Assembly (NCBI GenBank): GCA_003543215.1
Contig: DPJD01000001.1
Location: 926,924-990,923 of the forward strand
Direction of reading: 5' to 3'
Length of the DNA stretch: 64,000 bases
Source: Erysipelotrichaceae bacterium
GTDB taxonomy: Bacteria > Bacillota_I > Bacilli_A > Erysipelotrichales > Erysipelotrichaceae
A model generated the notes under the pieces. The model saw nothing but the letters and a program-made list of their open reading frames with translations, had not been told where the DNA came from and ran no database searches. Positions 33,333 through 41,981 of the stretch are shown in pieces. Each line of letters begins with the position of its first letter. Position 1 is the stretch's first letter. A program made the position numbers and the translations under genes.

Positions 33333-34130
33333 TTATGCAGATTTGAGCAAACGATTCTTACGTGAACTGGCCGTCATAAAACGCCAAGCAACTTTCACAT
33401 TCGTCAACCAAGCAATCTGAACATTGTTCTTTTTATTACTTAGTATGCGCGGAATAAAGAATTTAGCAACCGTTTCTGGTGTGTCTGCCAAGATATTGAA
33501 GATTCTGATAAAGCTTTTATCCAAGATTACTTCTGATGGATTTCCGTCTGAATCTTTGGTAATGAAATCCGTAAGCATCATTCCAGGTGACAAACGACCC
33601 GCGATAACAGCGGTACCTTCGAGTTCTTTCGCTAAACCCTTCATGTAGTACGTTAGGGCATGTTTCGTGGTTCCATAGTGAATCGTTTTAGTTTGGATCA
33701 TGTTGTTGGATCCTAATCCTTCCATACTATAGATTGCCCCAAATCCTTGTTTGATCATCTCTTTAGCAGCAATCTGAGAACCAAAGATCATTCCAATCAA
33801 ATTGGTTTGGATGACAGTAGTCGTTTCTGTTTCGTCGGTTTCCCATGTTCTAACATGCGGTGTATTCTGCCCAGCATTATTAATCCAAATATCCACATAT
33901 CCCCATTGTTTTACAGATTCATTCCAAAGTCTCTGAATACTTTCTTTGGATTGAACATTGCATGGAATGTAGATGTACTTATCTTTAAACAAAATTAAGT
34001 CTTTTATTGTTCGATCGTTCAGCTGATCACCACGGCTTGAAAGTGTCACATGACACCCAGCTTTTAAAAATTCAATGGCCATCGCTAAACCGATTCCACG
34101 AGTACTTCCTGTTATTACGACATTCTTCAT
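33333..34130 (-). CDS. SDR family oxidoreductase (chlorophyll(ide) b reductase-like subgroup)
   Basis: A 265-residue SDR: TGSTRGIGLAMAIEFLKAG at residue 7, SSRGDQ after strand 2, INNAGQN, SMEGLGSNN at the catalytic Ser position, HYGTTK with Tyr and Lys, and GRLSPGMMLTDFI. The SMEG motif and long C-terminal tail resemble the NYC1/NOL-like group, named from plant enzymes but common in heterotrophic bacteria with unknown substrates. ATG 34130 lies seven bases after GGAGG; an adjacent ATG at 34133 is possible. It lies 25 bases after the YciI gene. Confidence 0.9.
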   Translation of the reverse strand: MKNVVITGSTRGIGLAMAIEFLKAGCHVTLSSRGDQLNDRTIKDLILFKDKYIYIPCNVQSKESIQRLWNESVKQWGYVDIWINNAGQNTPHVRTWETDETETTTVIQTNLIGMIFGSQIAAKEMIKQGFGAIYSMEGLGSNNMIQTKTIHYGTTKHALTYYMKGLAKELEGTAVIAGRLSPGMMLTDFITKDSDGNPSEVILDKSFIRIFNILADTPETVAKFFIPRILSNKKNNVQIAWLTNVKVAWRFMTASSRKNRLLKSA

Positions 34131-34158
34131 CATTCAACCTCCAGATTTTAGTAGAACA

Positions 34159-34509
34159 CTAAAAAACTTGACGTAATTCAATTTCACCTTCGCCGTAGCC
34201 CTGTGGATCTGGCATCCTTTTTGCCCAATACACTGCTTCTTCTTTAGATTGGACGTCGATTAAAATGAAGCCAGCAATCAAATCCTTGGGTTCTGAAAAG
34301 GGGCCTTCCATTATGACAGGTTCACCGCCAGCAATAGGATAAGAGATACGAAGTGCATTCGAACTTGGATGTAAACCACGCGCCATGATGCGTACACCTG
34401 CTTGAACGAGATTTTCATTAAATTGAGTCATGGCTTGCATCAACTCTACAGGTGGTAAGTTACCAGCCTCTGAGTTCTTAGATGCTTTAACAATCAACAT
34501 AAACAACAT
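34159..34509 (-). CDS. YciI-related (YCII/PhnB-like) protein
   Basis: A 116-residue protein opening MLFMLIVKASKNSEAG, with GVRIMARGLHPSSNALRI, EGPFSEPKDLIAGFILIDV and AVYWAKRMPDPQGYGEGEIELRQVF, split here. This is the YCII-related domain with the conserved DGPFxEtKE-like loop of the DGPFAETKE family. Functions of such proteins are mostly unknown. ATG 34509 follows GGGAGG. Separate from the Nudix gene by about 90 bases. Confidence 0.9.
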   Translation of the reverse strand: MLFMLIVKASKNSEAGNLPPVELMQAMTQFNENLVQAGVRIMARGLHPSSNALRISYPIAGGEPVIMEGPFSEPKDLIAGFILIDVQSKEEAVYWAKRMPDPQGYGEGEIELRQVF

Positions 34510-34598
34510 ATCAAAACCTCCCATTCGTTTCATAAATAATAAAACTTTAACACTAGAATCGAATTAAAATAGATGAAATATTTATCTACATAGAATAA

Positions 34599-35123
34599 CT
34601 ATAACTTAGCTTCCGTAAAAATCGTTTCTAACATGCCTAAGACACGCGTTTCTCTTTCAATCATCATAGAATCCGCTTCAAAGTGCTGTTCATGAAGATT
34701 CACATGGATGGCTTCTTCGATTGAAACATATTCGAGTGTAAATTTCGCATCCAATTCATAAGTGTCCAAGTTCTGAGCTTCGATACGATCCTCTACATCA
34801 CAAATATAATAAAAGGATTCTTGCTCGAAGATCGTATCTTTGTGTATGTGGCTCAATTGCAACAAAACAACCTCTCCAAAATCAACGATGGTTTCAGGAA
34901 TGATACATAGACCTACTTCTTCCCTTACTTCACGAATCAATGCTTTAGGATGATTTTCATGTTCTTCAACACCACCACCAGGAAACTTAAAATAGTTCTG
35001 TGATTTACTATGCACCATTGCCAATTTCCCATCGTTGTGGATGATGGCGCGAACGGAGGGTCGATGTGACTTCTTGAATGATGGATCGTAATTTTGCTTA
35101 TCTAAGATAAAGAGTTGTTTCAT
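34599..35123 (-). CDS. Nudix hydrolase
   Basis: A 174-residue Nudix protein with box GGGVEEHENHPKALIREV then REEVGL, all catalytic acids present. The N-terminus (FILDKQNYDPSFKKSHRPSVRAII, in parts) and C-terminal extension resemble the MutT/ADP-ribose pyrophosphatase-like proteins of Bacillota of undetermined substrate. It is 13 bases after the phosphotransferase gene, with which it probably forms an operon. Confidence 0.88.
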   Translation of the reverse strand: MKQLFILDKQNYDPSFKKSHRPSVRAIIHNDGKLAMVHSKSQNYFKFPGGGVEEHENHPKALIREVREEVGLCIIPETIVDFGEVVLLQLSHIHKDTIFEQESFYYICDVEDRIEAQNLDTYELDAKFTLEYVSIEEAIHVNLHEQHFEADSMMIERETRVLGMLETIFTEAKL

Positions 35124-35136
35124 TATATATTTCCTT

Positions 35137-36102
35137 TTATTGACGCAAATTAGACCAGCGAATGATCATGTCTTCAATTTGCCCAGATAACCACTTGTTG
35201 ATTCGCATTATACGTTCTTGTTCCTGTCTTGATCCATTCCAAATCAATTGATTCATTTCGTGTTCAATTTGGTAGATTGTCAAACGCTTACCAATCTCAG
35301 GCACATTAAATCGTTTTATGAAATGATCAAATACAGATGTAAGAAGGTTATCAAGATTATTCCCTTCGACTGTAGGGTAGATTGACCAATGGAAAAGATG
35401 CGTAAGTTCAAAATCCGGTTCACCAAATTGTGAACACTCCCAATCAATTACACCTGATAATTTCCCATTATGGATGATGATGTTCTTTGGATGCAAATCA
35501 TTGTGTAGGAGCATCGGTCCTCTCATGTGGTCCAAACATGAAATATGTTTCTTTATGTAGTCGATTGCCACATCAATGGTGTTTCTACTGGCTAATGAAA
35601 GTTCAAGTTTACTAAGTTCTACTTCAAGATATTCTAAATATTCAAGATGACCTTCTCTCCAAGAATGCTCATACCTAGGAATTGTTGGAATATAATGACC
35701 AATGTCATATTTTGAATCTTTGATTGAATGTAGACTGACGAGAAAATCGGCAATGTCTTTACCAAAATCGAAATTCTGCTCATTGGTTAAGCTCTGGATA
35801 CACGAATTCAGCTCAGCGCCTTGAATGTAATCCAGGATAAGGTAGTGATAATTCTCACCATCAATCACAATCTCTCCATGATTATATATTTTAGGTACAC
35901 GCCTAACGCTTTGAACACGTTGAAGTCGTTCAAGTTCATCGAGTTTACGACTTGAGACTCTTAGCAAGTAAGTTTCATCTACCAAGAAGTCAACAATCCT
36001 ATTTGTTCTCTGAAACTCAATGATTTTCTTGTTGGAAGGAAGAAATTGATAAAAGTGCTCGTAAATATCAGTGAGTTGAATAGATAAGTCATCTGAATGC
36101 AT
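35137..36102 (-). CDS. Aminoglycoside phosphotransferase (APH)-family kinase
   Basis: A 321-residue protein of the APH/choline kinase fold. YLLRVSSRKLDELERLQRVQ resembles the N-lobe lysine strand and helix, YLILDYIQGAEL is the hinge, LLHNDLHPKNIII carries the catalytic Asp and metal-binding Asn, and GVIDWECSQFGEPDFEL the second metal-binding Asp. Members phosphorylate aminoglycosides or unrelated small molecules, so resistance should not be assumed. ATG 36102 follows ACAGGAGCAAAT; the longer frame is rejected. Linked to the Nudix gene that follows. Confidence 0.9.
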   Translation of the reverse strand: MHSDDLSIQLTDIYEHFYQFLPSNKKIIEFQRTNRIVDFLVDETYLLRVSSRKLDELERLQRVQSVRRVPKIYNHGEIVIDGENYHYLILDYIQGAELNSCIQSLTNEQNFDFGKDIADFLVSLHSIKDSKYDIGHYIPTIPRYEHSWREGHLEYLEYLEVELSKLELSLASRNTIDVAIDYIKKHISCLDHMRGPMLLHNDLHPKNIIIHNGKLSGVIDWECSQFGEPDFELTHLFHWSIYPTVEGNNLDNLLTSVFDHFIKRFNVPEIGKRLTIYQIEHEMNQLIWNGSRQEQERIMRINKWLSGQIEDMIIRWSNLRQ

Positions 36103-36202
36103 ATTTGCTCCTGTTGAATCATATAAGATTAGATATTGACGATGTTGTTTAAAGCCTTTAACTTCCTTCAAGTATAGCTTTTGTAATTCCACTTTTCCAT
36201 AG

Positions 36203-36233
36203 TTAAAAAGTGATCAATCATAATTGGTCACTT
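36203..36233 (-). terminator. Intrinsic terminator after the 83-residue gene
   Basis: The arms AAGTGATCAAT/ATTGGTCACTT (36208-36218 and 36223-36233, one G-T mismatch) with loop CATA lead to TTTTTAA on the minus strand. Confidence 0.7.
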
Positions 36234-36276
36234 ATCGAAAACTTTAATTATCATTTCACTGCGATGCGTATGCTAA

Positions 36277-36528
36277 TTAGCGGATAAGATGGCTTGCACG
36301 AGCATGATCAGCTTTATGCGTAAAGACTCGATACTCATACGAATATGTTTGATTGACTCCGAAAGAACCTGTACGACTTCGACTTGAGCCCACAAACGAT
36401 GCGCTCTGCAAATTGGTTGTTTTGATTCTATAATCAATCTGATTGCTTGAGAGTATTTCTTTTACTCTTGTTAGTTTAGCCATATCCAATGTAATAAAGA
36501 GTTCTTTGCGATTGAAAATCGTAATCAT
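36277..36528 (-). CDS. Small conserved protein, DUF2007-like
   Basis: An 83-residue protein: MITIFNRKELFITLDMAKL, VKEILSSNQIDYRIKTTNL, GSFGVNQTYSYEYRVFTHKADHARASHLI (in parts). The beta-alpha-beta layout with a central Ser/Gly loop resembles small DUF2007/signal-transducing-like proteins that are common in clostridia and relatives; the name is uncertain. No catalytic motif. It is followed by a terminator and preceded 32 bases away by a GNAT gene. Confidence 0.75.
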   Translation of the reverse strand: MITIFNRKELFITLDMAKLTRVKEILSSNQIDYRIKTTNLQSASFVGSSRSRTGSFGVNQTYSYEYRVFTHKADHARASHLIR

Positions 36529-36560
36529 ATAAGTTCCACCTCATTTTACTTTTACTTACT

Positions 36561-37085
36561 TCACATCTCCAATTGAATCCAATATCGATGAATATCACTA
36601 CCATCCACATGAACGGTTTTTTCAAAAACACCACGATTGGCGATAATGCTTCTTCTACTGCCTTCATTTGTCGCATCACAAGTGACAAGCACTTCTTTCA
36701 ATCCAAACTCTTTACATCGCTTTAGAATCAATCGAAGCATTTCCTTCGCATATCCTCTTCTCCGTTCACTCGGACGTACAGAGTATCCGATATGACCACC
36801 CCATACTTTTAGGATTGGATGTTCGATGTGATGTCTAAAATCAATGATGCCCACAATACGATCATCATTTTCTCTTACAGCGATATAACGATCACAAGGA
36901 ACACGATCCACTGGACAGGTTTCTACCGTTTCCATCATTCTATTTGTTTCAATCCATTTATCTGCATCTTCACAATCTTTGAGGTTACCGCAGCCATCCA
37001 TTGAATCATTGTTCTCAATGAATTCACTACGATAGCTCATGATTTGCTCACTATATTCTGAAGTTGGTTTTATCAATTTAATCAT
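36561..37085 (-). CDS. GNAT-family N-acetyltransferase
   Basis: A 174-residue acetyltransferase: YIAVRENDDRIVGIIDFRHHI (in parts), GGHIGYSVRPSERRRGYAKEML, which includes the acetyl-CoA pyrophosphate loop RRRGYA, and LVTCDATNEGSRRSI with the CoA-side Asn. It belongs to the RimJ-like/YkkB branch common in Bacillota; acceptor unknown. A 46-base piece of this gene recurs at 40320 with three differences, showing a past duplication. The start was set at ATG 37085; a GTG nine bases upstream is possible. Confidence 0.9.
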   Translation of the reverse strand: MIKLIKPTSEYSEQIMSYRSEFIENNDSMDGCGNLKDCEDADKWIETNRMMETVETCPVDRVPCDRYIAVRENDDRIVGIIDFRHHIEHPILKVWGGHIGYSVRPSERRRGYAKEMLRLILKRCKEFGLKEVLVTCDATNEGSRRSIIANRGVFEKTVHVDGSDIHRYWIQLEM

Positions 37086-37130
37086 TTTAATCACCGTTCC
37101 ATTTCAAATTATTTAATTTTCTAAGAGATT

Positions 37131-37607
37131 CTATTCACCTTCGTAGTAATCAACTGCAGAATCTTCTTTAAATACTTTATTAATTCCTTTGCCCCAAATA
37201 CCGATCTTATTTGAATCGGGATAAATCGTAACATCAACTTCATGTACGACATCAAAATCAATATAGATGAAATTCTCAGTCATCGAGGTATTCGTAAGTT
37301 TATGTGCTCCTACACTGTTTGCAGGGAAAAAGATCAACTCTCCTGCTTCTACAACTTTGTCACCCTCTGGAGTTTTTAAGAGACCTTTCCCACTGATGAT
37401 GTAATAAGTTTCTTCGTTTTTATGATGGTAATGATAAGGATAAGCAGATTTCAATGGCGGAATCTCATATACAGAGACAAGCGTTTGCTTCGCTTCACCA
37501 AAGGAAATGAACGGTTTCTTGTCATATTCATAATCCTCGTGTTTATTCTTATGCTTTGTATCAAGCGCTTCAATCTTCATATGTTTGATTCTATCCATAT
37601 TTTTCAT
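37131..37607 (-). CDS. Cupin-domain protein
   Basis: A 158-residue single-cupin protein. Motif 1 is YPYHYHHKNEETYYIISGKG with the metal-binding His, His, Glu positions, and motif 2 is ELIFFPANSVGAHKLTN with the last His. The pattern matches uncharacterised cupins that bind a metal and may act as isomerase, dioxygenase or sensor. It follows GGGGATATGAAAAAT. The gene is likely in one unit with the GNAT and small genes downstream. Confidence 0.9.
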   Translation of the reverse strand: MKNMDRIKHMKIEALDTKHKNKHEDYEYDKKPFISFGEAKQTLVSVYEIPPLKSAYPYHYHHKNEETYYIISGKGLLKTPEGDKVVEAGELIFFPANSVGAHKLTNTSMTENFIYIDFDVVHEVDVTIYPDSNKIGIWGKGINKVFKEDSAVDYYEGE

Positions 37608-37734
37608 ATCCCCATTAAAGTTCTTTCTATCATAGTCTAGCGCTCATATGATTTCTTTACATCCAGACATCAATTCTCGGAATCCGATTTATCTTCTGAT
37701 CAACACTATCCGCAATGTTTTTGTAGACGTATTT

Positions 37735-39348
37735 CTAAACTCCACTCAAATCTGAATATCGTTCTTTTGATAAAACGGTTTGATTACGTCCTTTGTTCTT
37801 CGCGGAATACAGTGCCTCATCTGCCAAGGCGACAACTTGTTTGGGAGAGAACAATTTAGATGGGTACACACTAACCACTCCTAAACTTATTGTCACATAT
37901 TCCGATATGTCAGAATCCGCATGCGAGATATAGAGTTTTTCAACAGCTTCTCGTATTTTCTCAGCCAAAATTTCAGCTCCCTTGAAATCTGTTTCTGGTA
38001 GGATCACCACAAATTCTTCTCCACCATATCTTGCGACAATATCCGTTGCACGACCAACAATCTTTTTAAGCATCGATCCGATTTGCACCAAACAATCATC
38101 ACCTGCTAAATGGCCATAACAATCATTGAATTTCTTGAAATAATCAACGTCAATCATGATGAGCGATAAAATTGCACCTGAACGTTTTAATCGATAAAAT
38201 TCCTTATTAAGCGCAATATCAAAATATCGGCGATTCATCAATCCAGTCATACTATCCGTAATTGAATTGAGTTGAGCCGTGTTCTTTTCGTTTTCTAATT
38301 GCTGAACAAGTTCTTGAATGTGATGTTCCGCAAGCTTACGCTCTGTAATGTCACGAACGATACTCACGACATGTGCAACATCTTGGATATTGATGATTCT
38401 TGCTGAAATCATCGCATCATATTGACTGTGATCCTTGCGCTGAGATATAAACTCCATATTTTCACAAAAACCTTGTTCAATAAGCTTTGTTTTAAGTTCT
38501 TCTCGATCCTTAGTATTGTGCCAGAAATTAATATTAATCAACGTGTTCCCAATGACCTCATCACGTGAATACCCAGTCAGAGCAGTAAAGACTACATTGA
38601 CATCAATAAACAATCCATCACTCAAGCGTGTAATCATAGCCGCATCAGGACCTGTGTTAAAAACAAGTTGCAGTTTTTCTTTCTCGATTCGATTATCTTC
38701 ATTCAAACGTTGATTCACCATCAGTATGAAACCAAACGTCCAGAGTGTACTGGCTAAAGTCGATACGATGAACCCAGAATTCAAAAAAGCTGCGTACTCA
38801 ACATAATTTTGAACACGTGGAACGCTCATCGTCCAGAAAATTCGACTCGTTAGAAAAATTCCGTAGATGAAAAAAACGCGTGCGGAAAATCTCGTTGCCG
38901 TTGATATGAATTTATTTTTTTCAATGAAAAGTTTATACGCTGTTAGAATAGAAATTATCGACAAAGCAATATTGATCACAATTGAACGACTCGATATATC
39001 ATTATTGAAAAACATAAAGTAGTAATAAAAAAAGATGAACACTATATAAATCAAACTGAGCATCCCTCGATGTTCCTTCTCTTCAAGAAAGCGTACAATC
39101 CCAAAATAAATAATAACTTGTCCCAAAACCATCAACGGGTTCGAGATCATCGCAAGAAACTGTAGTGACTCAACGTTAACCAATGGCATAAATACAAAAC
39201 CAAACACCATAAAAGTAGATCCCAATAACCAAAATTCAATACCTTTATAGCTCTTATTCACAATTCTATACTGGACAAAAAGAGCGACGACTTGAGCCAA
39301 AAGAGAAAGGCTCAAGATGAAAATAAGTGTCTGAGTATCAAGCTTCAT
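37735..39348 (-). CDS. Membrane-bound PAS-GGDEF diguanylate cyclase
   Basis: A 537-residue protein. The first 215 residues form about seven membrane helices, a sensor region of the MASE/7TM type. A PAS domain follows (GPDAAMITRLSDGLFI, GYSRDEVIGNTL, SIVRDITERKLAE), then a coiled coil and GGDEF domain with ARYGGEEFVVILP, preceded by RATD in the inhibitory-site position, and DVDYFKKFNDCYGHLAGD. The GGEEF variant is active in characterised enzymes. ATG 39348 follows GGGGTAGTG. It is the fourth GGDEF protein in the window, 17 kb from the others. Confidence 0.93.
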   Translation of the reverse strand: MKLDTQTLIFILSLSLLAQVVALFVQYRIVNKSYKGIEFWLLGSTFMVFGFVFMPLVNVESLQFLAMISNPLMVLGQVIIYFGIVRFLEEKEHRGMLSLIYIVFIFFYYYFMFFNNDISSRSIVINIALSIISILTAYKLFIEKNKFISTATRFSARVFFIYGIFLTSRIFWTMSVPRVQNYVEYAAFLNSGFIVSTLASTLWTFGFILMVNQRLNEDNRIEKEKLQLVFNTGPDAAMITRLSDGLFIDVNVVFTALTGYSRDEVIGNTLININFWHNTKDREELKTKLIEQGFCENMEFISQRKDHSQYDAMISARIINIQDVAHVVSIVRDITERKLAEHHIQELVQQLENEKNTAQLNSITDSMTGLMNRRYFDIALNKEFYRLKRSGAILSLIMIDVDYFKKFNDCYGHLAGDDCLVQIGSMLKKIVGRATDIVARYGGEEFVVILPETDFKGAEILAEKIREAVEKLYISHADSDISEYVTISLGVVSVYPSKLFSPKQVVALADEALYSAKNKGRNQTVLSKERYSDLSGV

Positions 39349-39525
39349 AAACACTACCCCCTATTCCAATAATTAATTCAAATCCATAAACACAAATCTT
39401 AAGGTTTTAAACATTATCTCAAAATAATCAGGATACTTCTACTTAATCTTAACCATCATTACAAAACAAGTTTACGACAAGTCTCAACTCGAGATAATGA
39501 CACATAAGTCTAGCAAAGCTTTAAC

Positions 39526-40287
39526 TTAATCATTTTCATGTAGTAAATCCAATATTCTCATCTTCATGTTTTGATTAATCTTAAAATTCATATCCAAGAA
39601 TTCCAAGATTTCCTCAGCAGATGCTAATGTATTTTCATACCCCGTTAGCAACATTGGTAATCGCTTTGATGATTCAGGATATCGTTTTTCAAAACGTCTC
39701 GTCAAATTGAACAAGTCCAAATCATACTCTTCATTTGCTACCTCGTTTGAACTCATTAATTCGATAACTTGATGGACAGCTGCTTCCTGTATAAAACTGT
39801 ATGCTGATAATTTTTCTCCACGATGATATCGACCAATTCCAACATAAAGGTTTGTGAGCGCTTCGCCAATCAAATATTCTTCGCTTGATTTCTTTGTTGA
39901 CTCCGTTACAGTTGGTTCACATATGGTTGTGTCGAAATCTTGTTTATGCCAAACTACAGATCCTTTCGAGAACGGTATAGAGCTGAGCTCCTTGAGCTCA
40001 AATACCGCAAACTCACAAAACACATCATCTTGGTAGAGCAGCTTATGTCCATCTACGGTGTTCTGAAACGAATATGCAACGGGAGCAAGCGTGTATAGCC
40101 AGTCGAGATTGTCGATATAGCGTTTTTTATGTCCCGCTTCGCAAATAACGAAAAAGTCTAAATCTGAGTATTCATCCATCCGTTCACGTTCAACACCGAT
40201 GGAGCCGAGTGCCAAAAGGGCAATCGCATGTTCTGTTCTTTCTAAAGACTGAGCTATTTCTTCTAAGCGCTTTAATTTATTATCCAT
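39526..40287 (-). CDS. Aminoglycoside-nucleotidyltransferase-like protein
   Basis: A 253-residue stand-alone nucleotidyltransferase: LLALGSIGVERERMDEYSDLDFFVI supplies the GS and SDLDF metal site (quoted in part as GSIGVERER and YSDLDFF), followed by an all-helical C-terminal half as in AadK/LinF-like nucleotidyltransferases. Such proteins may adenylylate antibiotics, but many are of unknown substrate. ATG 40287 follows AAGGAG. A second member of the same broad family lies 136 bases upstream, separated by a GNAT gene fragment. Confidence 0.83.
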   Translation of the reverse strand: MDNKLKRLEEIAQSLERTEHAIALLALGSIGVERERMDEYSDLDFFVICEAGHKKRYIDNLDWLYTLAPVAYSFQNTVDGHKLLYQDDVFCEFAVFELKELSSIPFSKGSVVWHKQDFDTTICEPTVTESTKKSSEEYLIGEALTNLYVGIGRYHRGEKLSAYSFIQEAAVHQVIELMSSNEVANEEYDLDLFNLTRRFEKRYPESSKRLPMLLTGYENTLASAEEILEFLDMNFKINQNMKMRILDLLHEND

Positions 40288-40319
40288 ATGATTACTCCTT
40301 AACACTCATTATATCCTAT

Positions 40320-40387
40320 CAATACGACCATCATTTTCTCTTACAGCGATATTTCGATCACAAGGTATTTAATACTCCGGACAGGTT
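40320..40387 (-). pseudogene. Fragment of a duplicated GNAT gene
   Basis: Bases 40320-40365 match 36854-36899 inside the GNAT gene at 43 of 46 positions, and GGACAGGTT recurs at 40379-40387 (36913-36921 in the parent). On the minus strand the first part would encode the DRYIAVREND region of the acetyltransferase. The rest of the gene is gone. Confidence 0.8.
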
Positions 40388-40422
40388 CGTCGTTATTGTG
40401 AGTGTAATCGATTGGTTTAGCA

Positions 40423-41556
40423 TCAAGCTTCCGTGTTCTCTTTTATGAACCTACTCAGTTCACTTATTTCATCAAAACGATTTAGACTCACCTGATTTCC
40501 CTCAAACAACATTCGCATTTGAACTTCTAATCTTTTTATTTGATCTAACATAGAACCAAAATCACCTCTAAGTATGTTTGAAGAAATATCTGGCAAGTCA
40601 TGTTCATCAAAAGAATTCCGATATTCGTTGTAGATATTAAAACTTGAGAAATCACCTTTATCAAATGATTTTGAAAGCATTAAGGATATCTCTTTTTGCA
40701 ACGTTGTTGCTGCTGCAAAAACAGCAATATCGTCCATTTTTTTGCATGCAGAAAGAATTTTGTTAACATATTCGACAACACCGGGGTAATAGCCGCTAAA
40801 GACATCCTGAAACGTATGATCATCATCAATATGCTTCTGTTCAGTAACCAATAGTTCGCGAATGTTATCCTTTAAACTTTGAGCAGCATTTTCAATCATC
40901 TCAAAATCATTTGAAACTGAAATTGTCCTGACGAGTTCCAGTAGGTTTAATGGTCTTTTCTCTAGACGAAGAAGCTTTTCAGAGTTCACCCACCAAGCTC
41001 GATCGAAATATGTCTGATTAATTAATGAAAGACAATCAATCGATACATTCAAAAACTCCAAAGCAGATACCCTAATGGATGAAACATCACTGATTCGTAT
41101 TGAACGTACCAGTTTCTCAAAGTGGAAAGGTACAGTCTTATAAATTTCCAATGCTTCTTTTAACAAGATTGATTTGTGCTCAGGTTTTTGCATATCAATG
41201 ATGTCTTCCTGAAGCGAAGTGAACCTCTTCAAATCAGTTTCAGATCTTGAATAGAGAATCTTCGCATTTGCAATAAGTGCTGGAGCAACCGCATAACTTT
41301 GTTTTCCTAAGGCAATACTTTCGGCAAACTTCCAGGTGACTGGCCAAAATTCGAATGGAAGTTCTTTAAATGTGAAGGAGGCATAGAGTGGAACTGACTT
41401 CCCATCATCAGGGATGTAAAACATATCTAAATCGGATGTATCCGTCGCTTCACCTGTAGCACAAGATCCATAATACGCCACAATGCACACTTCATTTTCA
41501 TATTTCTCTTTGACATTATCGACCAGTAACTCAGCGACTTGAAAAACATCAAACAT
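40423..41556 (-). CDS. Nucleotidyltransferase-like protein with long helical C-terminus
   Basis: A 377-residue protein. Residues 1-110 are a nucleotidyltransferase domain: AYYGSCATGEATDTSDLDMFYIPD (read as YYGSCATGEA then SDLDMFY), with the two metal-binding aspartates, and FEFWPVTW for the third strand. The remaining 260 residues are helical and carry no recognised motif. The family includes aminoglycoside adenylyltransferase-like proteins of unknown target. The ATG follows ATTGGAGAAATT. An inverted repeat ACTTACG/CGTAAGT lies 17 bases before the start and may be an operator. Confidence 0.8.
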   Translation of the reverse strand: MFDVFQVAELLVDNVKEKYENEVCIVAYYGSCATGEATDTSDLDMFYIPDDGKSVPLYASFTFKELPFEFWPVTWKFAESIALGKQSYAVAPALIANAKILYSRSETDLKRFTSLQEDIIDMQKPEHKSILLKEALEIYKTVPFHFEKLVRSIRISDVSSIRVSALEFLNVSIDCLSLINQTYFDRAWWVNSEKLLRLEKRPLNLLELVRTISVSNDFEMIENAAQSLKDNIRELLVTEQKHIDDDHTFQDVFSGYYPGVVEYVNKILSACKKMDDIAVFAAATTLQKEISLMLSKSFDKGDFSSFNIYNEYRNSFDEHDLPDISSNILRGDFGSMLDQIKRLEVQMRMLFEGNQVSLNRFDEISELSRFIKENTEA

Positions 41557-41572
41557 AATTTCTCCAATCCAT

Positions 41573-41590
41573 ACTTACGATTACGTAAGT
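41573..41590. repeat. Inverted repeat before the 377-residue nucleotidyltransferase gene
   Basis: ACTTACG (41573-41579) and CGTAAGT (41584-41590) around ATTA. It lies at the likely leader of the gene that starts at 41556 and could be an operator; the binding protein is unknown. Confidence 0.5.
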
Positions 41591-41645
41591 TTTAATAATC
41601 TTGAATTTTCTTATCTGCATTCTATCATAGGAGACTCAATATGTT

Positions 41646-41744
41646 TCATTTACCTTTTGCTTTTTCAACAAAGGAAATCGATGTACTCAAATAGATGACA
41701 TCAAAAAAGTGATTTTGAACCATGTCCAGTGTTAATTCCGTCAT
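41646..41744 (-). CDS. Possible 32-residue micro-ORF
   Basis: ATG at 41744 with TTGGAG eight bases upstream, encoding MTELTLDMVQ onward to EKAKGK. No family is recognised. The good ribosome binding site suggests either a real small peptide or the remnant start of a lost gene. Overlapped on the plus strand by a 17-codon ORF that also has an AGGAG. Confidence 0.25.
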   Translation of the reverse strand: MTELTLDMVQNHFFDVIYLSTSISFVEKAKGK

Positions 41745-41814
41745 CGTTTAATCTCCAATATGATTCTGTAAGTAAACTTCAAAACCCATATTAAGTTTTA
41801 AATTATTGAAATGA

Positions 41815-41837
41815 AAAAACATTCATTAAATGTTTTT
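41815..41837. terminator. Perfect AT-rich hairpin, possible bidirectional terminator
   Basis: AAAAACATT/AATGTTTTT arms (41815-41823 and 41829-41837) with loop CATTA; the A- and T-tracts lie within the stem, giving U-tracts on both transcripts. Confidence 0.5.
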
Positions 41838-41954
41838 AATTCGTCTATTAAACCTACCTAAATAATCTTCAAAATTAACAAACCTAGTTCTTACATTTCT
41901 ATCGCAGCTAAAATTTCTAGTGAAATTCAAGTTTTTCTTCTAACTTTAATATAC

Positions 41955-41981
41955 GAAAAAAGCCTAGCAATGCTAAGCTTT
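41955..41981 (-). terminator. Intrinsic terminator after rlmD
   Basis: AAAGC-C-TAGC and GCTA-A-GCTTT arms (41959-41968 and 41972-41981, one mismatch), loop AAT, followed by TTTTTT on the minus strand. The rlmD stop lies within it. Confidence 0.75.

Larger units (their letters stand above)
41557..41972. other. 416-base intergenic region with micro-ORFs and hairpins
   Basis: The only gene-poor stretch over 300 bases. It contains the inverted repeat at 41573, two micro-ORFs on opposite strands that overlap (41641-41694 plus, 41646-41744 minus), a perfect AT-rich hairpin at 41815-41837 and the rlmD terminator at its right end. Base composition is clearly more AT-rich than in the flanking genes. 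No known RNA family is recognised. Confidence 0.6.

Noticed and set aside
35137..36102. Aminoglycoside resistance kinase
   Set aside because: The fold is APH-like, but divergent members phosphorylate other metabolites and nothing here points to an antibiotic.
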